From positions 1 through 64,000 of the forward strand of contig CAZYSK010000027.1 of assembly GCA_964649415.1 (NCBI GenBank): 64,000 nt of DNA, in the 5' to 3' direction. The notes under the pieces are model-generated. The model saw only the letters and a list, made by a program, of their open reading frames with translations, was not told the origin of the DNA and ran no database searches. The position numbers were made by a program, and so were the translations under genes. Shown piece after piece: positions 31,001 through 39,000 of the stretch (within the stretch, counting starts at the first letter, position 1; every line of letters begins with the position of its first letter). Source of the stretch: CAZYSK01 sp964649415. GTDB taxonomy: Bacteria > Chloroflexota > Anaerolineae > B4-G1.

Positions 31001-34000
31001 GCCGCAGCCATCTTCCAGGATGGGCTCCGCGGTCTCCCAATCCCCCTCGATGAAGTCAAAGAACACGTCGCCGGAAAACCGCACGTCGTGGGGGTCGGCG
31101 ACCAGGGAGAAGTAGCTGGAGCTGAAGAACGAGAGCTCGGGCACGATGACGAAGCGCCACTCGTCCATCACGCGCGCCCGGTCGCCGACGACCTGGGGCA
31201 GTTCGGCGACCAGTGCCGGCGGCAGCGCGATGCGCTCCAGATCGGCGTAGGCCGCCATACCCTCCGAGATGTCGAAGGGAGAGACGATCAAAGCCCGCAG
31301 GCGCTCGAAACCCACCAGGGTAGGGATCAACAGCTCGTCCCCTGCCAGGTGGAAGAAGCCTGTCATGCCGACGATCATAGTCAGGCCCACGACGAGCGTC
31401 AGGATGGTCAGCGTGACGCGCCCGCGCCCGCGCCGGACGTTGTCGGCCACCAGCCGCCCGACCGCGCCCCAGCGCGCCACCAGCGCGCCATCAGAATGGC
31501 GCCGTTTGAAGAAGAATGGCGGCCGCCGCGCCCAGCGTCCCAGCCCACCGATCAGCCCCGGGGCGATCAAGCCCCAGCCCACCAACCAGATCAACACGAA
31601 GGCAGCGGCCAGATTCTGATCCCAGGGATACTCGACCCACTCGCCCGGCGGCGCAACGACGAGGTAGACGGTCAGAATCAGAAGGAGCGCTACCCCAACA
31701 AGAAACCAGGTTTTTCGGAAAAAACCTGGTTTCTTGTCCGCGGCTTCTTCCCGCAGGGCGACCAGGGGCGAGACACGCGCCGCCTGCCAGGCCGGAATCA
31801 GCGCCGAGAGGAGGGCGATGGAGAGCCCCATAGCCGCCGCCAGCAGCATGCTGTTGAGAGAGGGATTGCTGGCGGAGAACACGAACAGATCCCCGCCCAG
31901 CATAGCCTTCATCATGGCGATGGAGGCCCTTCCCAGCAGCGGCCCGGTGACCAGGCCGAGCAGCGTGCCCAGAACGCCGACGATGAGGGACTCGATCAGC
32001 ACCAAGCGCAGCACCTGGCGGCGCGTCATCCCCAACGCGCGCAGCCCGCCGATCTGCCGCCGTCGCTGCGTCACGGCCATGGCGAAGGCGTTGAAGATCA
32101 GGAAGCCCGCCGCCAGTGTGATCCCCACGCCCACCATCTGGAGCGATACGCCGAGCTGTTCGAGCAGGCCGGTCATGAACTTCTGGGCATCCTCCGAACC
32201 GGCCAGGGAGTTCAGGAGGGCGGCGCGGATGACGTCGGCGGCGACGGTCATTGCCACGCCAAGCGCCACCGCGAGCGCGGTCAACGCCGTGCGCAGGCGG
32301 TGCTGCTCCAGGTTGCGCCAGGCCATGGTCCAGGGGAGCGATGTGGGCCAGGTGCGACGCACTTGGGAAGTGCGTCGCACCTGGATCGGCTTGAGCGTCA
32401 CCCGCTCGCTGCGCGTGGCTTCGACCACGTCCATCGCCGCCGCCTGCCGAGCCGGGTAGTATGCCGCCAGCGCGGCCACCAGGGGGCCGATGAGCAGCGA
32501 AGTTGTGGCCAGGATGCCCACGTCGCCCAGCGCGGATAACAGCATGTTCCAGGTCGCGGCCCTTTCTGAGCGCACGCCCAGTGCCCCCCACCCATTGGGC
32601 GCGACGACCACCGTGTAGGCCAGGAGCATCAGCAGGCTGAGCACAACAGCGATGATGACGGCAATCAGGCCCAGCGTGGCAGCCTCCACCACCACTGACC
32701 GGCGTACCTGTCGTTGCGTAGCACCGACAGCCCGCAGCAAGCCGATCTCGCGCCCACGTTCGGTCACGTTGATGGCCATCGTGTTGACCACGCCAAAGCC
32801 GGCCACGATCACGGCCACCAGCAGCAGGGCATTGAGTAGCAGTTGAAACTGCTCCATCGTCGTTGAGATTTGGTCCACGGCGGATTCCATATCTGTCACC
32901 ACCGTCACGTTGGGAAAAGGCGCAGCGACGTCCTCCACGCGCGACCGGGCAACATCGGCGTCCTGCCCTTCGGATATCTCGATCAGCAGCGAGAACGGGC
33001 CGCTCAGGTCAAAGTAAGCCTCGCCATCCGCGTAGGAGAAGATGGGGCTGAACAAGGCGCTTCCACCGATGCCGGCGACGGTGAAATCCAACTCGCCCTG
33101 AGACGTCTCCAGCGGCACAATGTCGCCTACGACAACGCCCAGCCGCTCCGCTGCCAGAGGCTGCAACAACACGGCCCGGCCTCGTCCCATCCACGCTAGC
33201 GCCGTCTCGGGATCGCCTTCGAAGAACTCAAAGTTGCCGACACCCAGATAGAAACCCGGGTCAACAAATATCCCCGTTGATAGATTGCCGCTTGGAACCG
33301 TGATCAACTCGGATGGGACCGATGCAATCCCGGTACGTCCCACGTCAATAATCCCCGTTTCGGCAAGGGACGAGACCGCATCAACCAGTGCAGGATCGAG
33401 GGGCGGGAGCGCCGACATAACTTGATAGATGTTGTCTATGGAGAGTTCGCCCGACGCTACCATCCCCATCAGGTCGTTCATGATAGTCATATCTTCGTTG
33501 CTGACGGCAGCGATGGTGCCGATGCTGCCATCGTAGAACATCGTCATCAGCCCGCTGACGCCCATGGTCGTGGTCAGGGCAGCGACCAGAGCCCCGGCGG
33601 TCAACGCCGAGCGCAGTCTATTGCGGGTCAGGTTTTCGGCTGCCAGCCGCCCGATGGTGCCCATCCGGCGCTCCAGGGCAGGCCGAATGAGCGCAGTCAG
33701 CGGGGCGACCAGCGCCGGTAGGAGCAACACCATCGCACCCAAGAGCACAACGATTCCCACTCCCACGACTGCCACGGCTACCCACAGGCTGGGACGCGCA
33801 ATCAGCCCGTAGGCCGTCAACGACGGCAGCAGAAGCGCCAGGACCACGGCGCCCAGCCGCCCGCCGTGGCGTATGTACCAGCCAGAGGCGGTCGCCTTCT
33901 GCGGCTGTAGCGCTGCCAGGGGGGATACTCGACTTGCTCGTCGGGCTGGCGCCAGCGCTCCCACCAGAGTCACCGCCAGACCCATCGACGGACTGGAGAT

Positions 34001-35029
34001 CACCCCCCACCAGGGTATGTCAAATGGCACGTCATCCAACGTGCCTGTAGCGCGCATCACACCCCAGGCCAAACCGACACCGACCAGAAGGCCGAGCGCA
34101 GCGCCGAGCAGGGCCAGCAGACCTGCCTCCGCCAGGACCATGCGCATGATCTGGCGGCGGGTCATTCCCAAAGAGCGCAAGGCGCCGATCTCGCGCGTGC
34201 GCCCGGTGATGGACATGGTGAAGGCATTCAGGATCACGAAGCCGGCGGCAAACAAGATAATGATCCCCACCATCGCCAGACCGCCCTGAACTAGCACGAC
34301 GTTGAAGACAATACCCCCGCCAAGTTCGGAGCGTACGACGGTCAAGTCGCCACCTACAGTCTGGGAGAGCTCAGTCTTGGCCTCCTTCGCGTCTACCCCG
34401 GGGCGCAGCGTCACCTCGACACGGTCGATCTGCCAATGTCCACCAGCGAGGGTCTGTACTACCTCAAGCGGCACGTAGGCGGCTGCTTCCCCGGTCATCA
34501 CTGTCCTGTCCCATTCAATCCTCAGTCGCCCGGCGACGGCCAGCGTGAGCCTTTGCGCGTCCACCGCTACTGCGACTTTGTCGCCGACGTTCAGCCCGCT
34601 TTCGAGAGCTAATTCCATCGGCAGCACGATGGTGTCCGGCCTGTCGAGAAAAGCGCCGTTGGCCAACTCCGGTTCGTGGATAGCCGCGTAGCTCTCTGGA
34701 TCGACGCCCAGCAGGATCAGTTCGCCGATCTCTGGGTCAACGCCCTCCACCTCGACGCGTAGTGAGGGTGACACCTGGTCGACGTCGGGGTAAGCGCGCA
34801 GTCTGTCCAGCACGGCAGCGTCAAAGGGTGCGCCGTCGCGGGAAAAGACCTCCAGGTCAACGCGCGGTCCGTCCCCAGAAAGGGCCACCGCGCTCCGTCC
34901 CGCGGCCTGCCCGACGATGGACGCGGCCAGTACCATCGACACACCCAGAGCGATGGCCATGGCGGTCAGGATGCTGCGCAACCGGTGCGCGGTCAGGTTG
35001 CGCCAGACCAGAGCCCGTAGTGAGCGCAT
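28028..35029 (-). CDS. Giant fusion: four FtsX/MacB permease units, two sensor modules, class III adenylate/guanylate cyclase
   Basis: 2333 residues. Residues 1-905 and about 906-1605 each form a double FtsX unit: an N-terminal membrane helix, a periplasmic MacB-like domain, and three-helix FtsX bundles near 255-390, 725-890, 960-1105 and 1445-1590, each with an ExGxLRAxGxTRRQ-type coupling motif (EIGALRSLGMTRRQ, EIGLLRAVGATQRQ, QIGGLRALGMTRRQ, ELGLLRAVGATRRQ). From about 1608 come two membrane-anchored extracellular sensor modules, the second ending in HAMP (about 2036-2090). A complete cyclase domain follows at 2118-2310 (FCDIRDFT, NKFGGDS, GDTVNLASRIE). The Lys and Asp pattern favours ATP. 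The ATG at 35029 has GGGAGG upstream. The C-terminus and TGA come from a palindrome. The permease-cyclase junction coincides with a decayed palindrome near 30228-30250. Confidence 0.85.
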   Translation of the reverse strand: MRSLRALVWRNLTAHRLRSILTAMAIALGVSMVLAASIVGQAAGRSAVALSGDGPRVDLEVFSRDGAPFDAAVLDRLRAYPDVDQVSPSLRVEVEGVDPEIGELILLGVDPESYAAIHEPELANGAFLDRPDTIVLPMELALESGLNVGDKVAVAVDAQRLTLAVAGRLRIEWDRTVMTGEAAAYVPLEVVQTLAGGHWQIDRVEVTLRPGVDAKEAKTELSQTVGGDLTVVRSELGGGIVFNVVLVQGGLAMVGIIILFAAGFVILNAFTMSITGRTREIGALRSLGMTRRQIMRMVLAEAGLLALLGAALGLLVGVGLAWGVMRATGTLDDVPFDIPWWGVISSPSMGLAVTLVGALAPARRASRVSPLAALQPQKATASGWYIRHGGRLGAVVLALLLPSLTAYGLIARPSLWVAVAVVGVGIVVLLGAMVLLLPALVAPLTALIRPALERRMGTIGRLAAENLTRNRLRSALTAGALVAALTTTMGVSGLMTMFYDGSIGTIAAVSNEDMTIMNDLMGMVASGELSIDNIYQVMSALPPLDPALVDAVSSLAETGIIDVGRTGIASVPSELITVPSGNLSTGIFVDPGFYLGVGNFEFFEGDPETALAWMGRGRAVLLQPLAAERLGVVVGDIVPLETSQGELDFTVAGIGGSALFSPIFSYADGEAYFDLSGPFSLLIEISEGQDADVARSRVEDVAAPFPNVTVVTDMESAVDQISTTMEQFQLLLNALLLVAVIVAGFGVVNTMAINVTERGREIGLLRAVGATQRQVRRSVVVEAATLGLIAVIIAVVLSLLMLLAYTVVVAPNGWGALGVRSERAATWNMLLSALGDVGILATTSLLIGPLVAALAAYYPARQAAAMDVVEATRSERVTLKPIQVRRTSQVRRTWPTSLPWTMAWRNLEQHRLRTALTALAVALGVAMTVAADVIRAALLNSLAGSEDAQKFMTGLLEQLGVSLQMVGVGITLAAGFLIFNAFAMAVTQRRRQIGGLRALGMTRRQVLRLVLIESLIVGVLGTLLGLVTGPLLGRASIAMMKAMLGGDLFVFSASNPSLNSMLLAAAMGLSIALLSALIPAWQAARVSPLVALREEAADKKPGFFRKTWFLVGVALLLILTVYLVVAPPGEWVEYPWDQNLAAAFVLIWLVGWGLIAPGLIGGLGRWARRPPFFFKRRHSDGALVARWGAVGRLVADNVRRGRGRVTLTILTLVVGLTMIVGMTGFFHLAGDELLIPTLVGFERLRALIVSPFDISEGMAAYADLERIALPPALVAELPQVVGDRARVMDEWRFVIVPELSFFSSSYFSLVADPHDVRFSGDVFFDFIEGDWETAEPILEDGCGVLVPPMIASRNGVSVGETFEVTGKDGPVECTLAGIGRTFVNTSIVSLAAKDEFSVTEPFLIHVVPLPGTDRDRLKADLEALVVRYPGVHLMEPEGMYAAQVKVFEVMPGMFNALLLLAILAAALGVVNTTMMSVAERRRELGLLRAVGATRRQVMRVVTGEAALMGVIGGGLGLLVGVGVVAVIVVTYGGNSWGVPDLDLWGAAWRSVQPALVTGLVGLIAAPFICAGAAWLPARSILRGSAIETMEPSRTPKGLRRPLGFMGIRARFVLGTAILMVVVLAGLVAVVTTHARVRIEEQMHDALRTMVTWNAGMIELGLPEDAETLDFDMLMSGGETFDFDSDALLRFESLVDDMTANGLVDFAIADRDNVVLVSMDTREIGTLAPELETTGETDVYSEREGGEWLMVATAPVHSDEGLLLGSVRMTVDARQVQGFLDKLRNTLGAIGAAIVLVGATVSWRLATPLTRATRDLAAHAAEVQRGAYLPYSHTPTLLSRFSLRTKLTIALTLILILMVGALQMVAIPIERRHMEDRLRDGMVAGVEWIGQAASESLDAELSDLTAGMGTRPAFEDMLDMTQTLDLARLQELTEQMRSDDMAYTALVDEDGTILLSDQLALMGEKASVPAGTRIDEMTWRGEKVWVVSTPLRKGQGGELVGALQMALRLDRLEAFLDESRNLFRLSGLIAVLAGVLLAQAIGGAVTAPVRRLAAGTRRVAEGDLTVRFDAGTAGTKDELALLANAYNQMVAGLREREWLRDMFGRFVSREVAEAIRSGQVQLEGENRVVSVLFCDIRDFTARSERCSPEEMVALLNEYLPVVVGAAQAHAGTVNKFGGDSTLVIYGAPRRLEESAYQAVLTALEMRANLERLNERLVERGEESIRIGVGINTGVALAGAVGPEERQEYTVIGDTVNLASRIEALNKDYPEHGILISGQTYEALGSRRAEFDFADLGELRIRGKAQPVRVWAVIEKPGLWQRHSDGAPSHEKPGF
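28030..28092. repeat. Composite palindromic element, GAAACCAGG outer and GGCGCGCC inner
   Basis: Outer arms AGAAACCAGGTTTTT... and ...CCTGGTTTCT enclose an ATGGCGCGCCAT palindrome. It encodes the last about 20 residues of the giant fusion protein (EKPGLWQRHSDGAPSHEKPGF split over both arms) and its stop. Confidence 0.85.
30228..30250. repeat. Decayed palindrome at the permease-cyclase junction
   Basis: CCTAAAGGTCTCAGAAGACC on the minus strand is a variant of the 21905-21938 element. It is read in frame just before MGIRARFVLG, which looks like a former cyclase N-terminus. Confidence 0.6.
31701..31734. repeat. Palindromic element, GAAACCAGG family
   Basis: A 34-bp perfect palindrome in frame in the giant fusion gene, read as KPGFFRKTWFLV. 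Confidence 0.95.
32350..32382. repeat. Palindromic element, CACTTGGGAAGTG core, arms AGGTGCGACG
   Basis: A 33-bp perfect palindrome in frame in the giant fusion gene, giving the tandem peptide QVRRTSQVRRT. It lies in the linker between the first and second double-permease units. Confidence 0.9.
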
Positions 35030-35151
35030 GGAGATGCCTCCCGTTCTACCCAGCGTTGTCATACCAGCCTACCTGTGATACAATCCCTGCACACGTCCCA
35101 GTGGGGGCAGGGTCGCCCCGCCCACGGGGTCTGCCCGCCCGGAGGTTAAGC

Positions 35152-36060
35152 ATGCCGTCTCCCTTTCCCGGAATGGATCCGTATCTGGAGAGTCCGCTTC
35201 ACTGGCGCGATGTGCATCATTCACTGGCCAGCCAAATCCGCCGGCAACTCGTCCCCTGCCTGTCGCCACGCTACGTGGCCCGGTTGGAAACTCGCCTTGT
35301 GGCGTTCTCTCCCGATGCAGAGGAAATGCGCGTCCTCTATCCCGACGTGGAAGTCAGTCAGAAGCAATTGCGGGACCTTGCGATCAAGACGTACGAGACG
35401 GTCACTGACACTGCGGACGTTGAACGCGCGTCCGCGGACATAGATCAAGCGTCCGCGGCCGTTGAGCAAGGGACAGCGGATGAGAAACCAGGTTCTTCGG
35501 AAAAGACCGGGTTTCGTCGTGCGTCCGGCGATGCCGTTTCGCCGCCCTCGCTTGTCCTCAGAGCGATCACCCCTGAGCAGGTCGAGTTGATCACGGTCGA
35601 GATACGGGACGCGGCTCAAGGCCGATTGGTTACCGCTATCGAGATTCTCTCTCCTATCAACAAACGGCCCGGCAAGGGCCTGGAGGAGTATCGTGCCAAG
35701 CGGGAGACGGTGCTTTCGGCTCACGCGCATCTCCTGGAAATCGATCTGCTGCGCAAAGGAACGCGCCCGCCCCGTTTGATCGGGCTTCCCCAGTCTGACT
35801 ACTTCGTCTTCCTCACCCGCGCCGAGCGCCGGAACGTGACCGAGACGTGGCCCGTCAGCGTGCGCGAACCCCTGCCCGTGGTGCCGGTTCCCCTCCTGCC
35901 CGGCGACGACGACGTGCCCCTGGATCTGGCCCACGCCCTGCACACCATATACGACGAGGCCCGCTACGACCTGAGCATCGACTACAGCCAACCCCCCGTC
36001 CCTCCCCTGACTCAAGACGACGCAGATTGGGTTCAAACGGTCACGAATGCGGCTCAATGA
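35152..36060 (+). CDS. DUF4058 family protein
   Basis: 302 residues. The N-terminus MPSPFPGMDPYLE is the hallmark of DUF4058, a family common in cyanobacteria, Planctomycetes and Chloroflexota with no known function. The conserved C-terminal part VTAIEILSPINKRPG and HLLEIDLLRKG resembles restriction-endonuclease-like folds (Glu and Asp/Lys pattern). The ATG at 35152 follows GGAGG. Residues about 88-125 are foreign: they come from GTCCGCGGAC repeats and a GAAACCAGG palindrome (35483-35515) inserted in frame. It is the only plus-strand gene in this block, divergent from the giant fusion gene and overlapping the cyclase-SBP gene tail to tail by 20 bases. Confidence 0.85.
   Translation: MPSPFPGMDPYLESPLHWRDVHHSLASQIRRQLVPCLSPRYVARLETRLVAFSPDAEEMRVLYPDVEVSQKQLRDLAIKTYETVTDTADVERASADIDQASAAVEQGTADEKPGSSEKTGFRRASGDAVSPPSLVLRAITPEQVELITVEIRDAAQGRLVTAIEILSPINKRPGKGLEEYRAKRETVLSAHAHLLEIDLLRKGTRPPRLIGLPQSDYFVFLTRAERRNVTETWPVSVREPLPVVPVPLLPGDDDVPLDLAHALHTIYDEARYDLSIDYSQPPVPPLTQDDADWVQTVTNAAQ
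35483..35515. repeat. Palindromic element, GAAACCAGG family
   Basis: Near-perfect palindrome, in frame in the DUF4058 gene (KPGSSEKTGF). Confidence 0.85.
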
Positions 36061-39000
36061 TGACGTCCTTCCAGAACAAACCGCCGGTCGCCGACATAGA
36101 GAACCTCTTGACCCACGGTTTCACCAACAGATGCCGCCGCTGGTAGCAGTAGGGCATGATCACCGCCTCTTCAATCAGCATCCTGTCCGCCTGCCCGTAC
36201 AGTCTCATCCGCTGCCCCTGGTCCGTGACCCTTCTAGCTTCCTCCACCAGTTCGTCATACACGTCATTCCGCCACCCGGTCTGTTTCTGTATCCACACGA
36301 AACCTGCTCTCAGGAAATTATCGGGGTCGGGACAGTCGGCGACCCATCCTATGATCAACATGTGGGATGACCTCTCGCCTGTCACGTCGAGGAGTTTCGC
36401 CAACTCTACCTCCTCCCACGTGATCTCCACGCCCAGGTTTTCCTGCCACTGAGACTGTAAGCTCTCGCATGGTGCAGAGGAAAGGGGACCGCTGGGTATC
36501 AGCAGATCGACAACGGGGAAACCACTGGCTTCCCCCTCAGAGTACCCGGCCTCAGCCAGGAGACGTCTCGCCTGGTCGGGATCGTACGGCAGGCCAATCC
36601 CGGCCGAGTGTCCCGGCATTCCTGGCGGAACAAAGCCCCCGGTGCCCGGCGACGCCCAACCATCCATAATCACATCCACCATCGTCTCCCTGTCTGTGGC
36701 GAGAACGAAGGCGCGGCGCACTCGAGGATCGTCGAAGGGCGGCCGGCTGGTGTCGAAATCCAGACGCCAGGTGGCAAGAGTTGGTATCGAGATATACTCC
36801 CCGGCATACCGCTGGCGTGCGCCTTTCATCTCCGCTGCGGGCAGGAACGTGATATCCAAGGTGTCCAGGCTATCCGCCTCGTACATCGCCAACTTGGCAG
36901 GCCATCTCTCGCGGGAGAGCACAAGAAGCGTCACCTGTTGCACGTTCCCCCTGAATTGACCGTGGTACTGCACGTTGCGCGACAACACCATAGACTCGTC
37001 CGGCCGCCAGGTCTCCAGCTTGAAGGGACCGTTGGTGACAATGTTGTCCACTGCTGACCACGCCTCCCCGTGCATCTCCACCACGTGCCGGGGCACGGGG
37101 TAGCAGACCTTGTTGGCCAGCAAGTAGAGGAAGTAACCCGTTGGCTCCTCCAATTCCGCCACCAGAGTGACCTCATCAAGCGCGTGTATCCCCACACTTT
37201 CCGGATCAGAACCGGCGCCTTGATGAAAGGCCCTGGCCCCCTTGATATCGTACAGCAGTTCGGCGTATGGCGCTCCGGTGCTCGGGTGCAGCACTCGCTT
37301 CCAAGCATACTCGAAGTCTCCCGCCGTCACCGGGGCACCATCACTCCAGAGCACGTCGTCCCGTAAGTGAAAGACGTACTTGCGCCCACCCTCCAGCACC
37401 TCCCAACTGCGCGCCACGTCGGGCACGATGGCCATCTCCGCGCTTAGCTCGACCAACCCGCTGAAGAGCTGGCTTAGCAGGGAGGGACTGTCCATGGCTG
37501 GATCCAGAGTGGCCAGAGTATCTCCTCCAAGCCGGTCCATCCTGAAAGCGTGGGGGGCGGGCGGCAGGGCGACCTCCTGGCCCTCTCCTGCCCGCTGCCA
37601 CAGGGCAAAGCCCTCCTCATAGGCCTGACGCGATGCCTGAAAGTCAAAGGCGGAATGATGGGTCAGCCCCAGCTTCATCAGCGTCCGGGCTGCCAATTCG
37701 TGGTTGTCCTGTTCACCTAGAAAGGCCAGCGCCCGTTGGTAGTAGTCTATCGCCTCGACGTGGGCGTATGCCAGGCGAGCCTGGTCTCCCGCGCGCAGCA
37801 AGTAGTGCGTCGCTTTCTCCGGCTCCTCCGCCCGCTCCCAGTGGTAGGCCAGCAGTCCTACCTGCTCCTCGATCCGATCTGTGAACAAGCGCTCCAGCGC
37901 CTCGGCCACCTGGCGGTGAAAGAGGCGCCGCTCCTTCTTCAACAACCCGTTGTAGGCCGCCTCCTGGGTCAGTTGGTGCTTGAAGATGTACTGTAGCTCG
38001 GGAGCACGCGCCCGCTCGCGGATCATCTCCTCCTGCTGCAGGGTCAGCAGATGCCCGTCGAGCGTCTGCTGCTCTCGGGCGATCTCGGCCAACACACGGT
38101 AGAAGAACAGCCGCCCAATGACCGACGCCAGTTGTAGCACACGCTTGGTCTCCTCCTGCAAGCGATCAATGCGGGCCATCAGCACCCCGTGCAGTGTGTC
38201 CGGGATGGCGATGTCGGCCACGCTTCGCGTGGCTTGCCACCGGCCAGAGAGCCCGTCTCGCACGATGGCGCCGTCGTCAATCAGGGAGCGGATGATCTCC
38301 TCCACGTAGAAGGGGTTGCCCTCGGCGTGACTGAGAATGCGCCCCCGGAGTTGCTGGGGCAGGCCCTCCACACGCAGCAGGTTGCCCACCAGCTTCTGGC
38401 TCTCAACGGTGGAGAGGGAATCAAGCACCAGGTCGGTGTGGCGCAGGTGATAGTCGCGGGCAGCGGTCTCCCTGACCCGCCAGCAGCCGTGCTTTCGCTC
38501 CGGGCGAAATACGCAGATGAACAGCAGCGGAGCGCGGTCGACCACCGGCAAGAGCTGCTCCAGCAGTTCCAAGGACGTGGGATCGGCCCAGTGCAGGTCT
38601 TCGCAGACAACGACCAGCGGACGTTGTTGAGCAGCGCTTTCGATCAACGTCTCAACAGCGTGGAAGGTTCTCGACTTTCGTTCTTCGCCATCCAGATCGC
38701 GCACCAGGGCTTCGTCTTCTGGTTCAAGCGGCAGTGACATCAGCCGTGCCAGGTGAGGAAACACGTCGCCGATACAGTCAGGGCATAGCGTTTGTGTCTG
38801 CTCAGACAGTGCGTCACGCACGGCAGTTGGGCACGCATCCGCCGCCATCCCCAACAGCCCACGCAAGACGTCCAACCACAGCAGATAGGCAATGGAGGAG
38901 CCGTAGGACAGGCAGCGGCCTTCTACCCATCGGGTTGGGGGACTGGTAGGTTGGGAGATTGGTAGATTGGTTGATTGGTAGGTTGGTAGATTGGTAGACT

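Noticed and set aside
27494..32539. Two 600-codon plus-strand frames opposite the giant fusion gene
   Set aside because: Antisense shadows of a GC-rich gene with clear FtsX and cyclase motifs on the minus strand.
28028..35029. Giant protein as an artefact of a missed stop
   Set aside because: One continuous frame with conserved motifs in every module. A sequencing error at the junction remains possible and is listed as a check.
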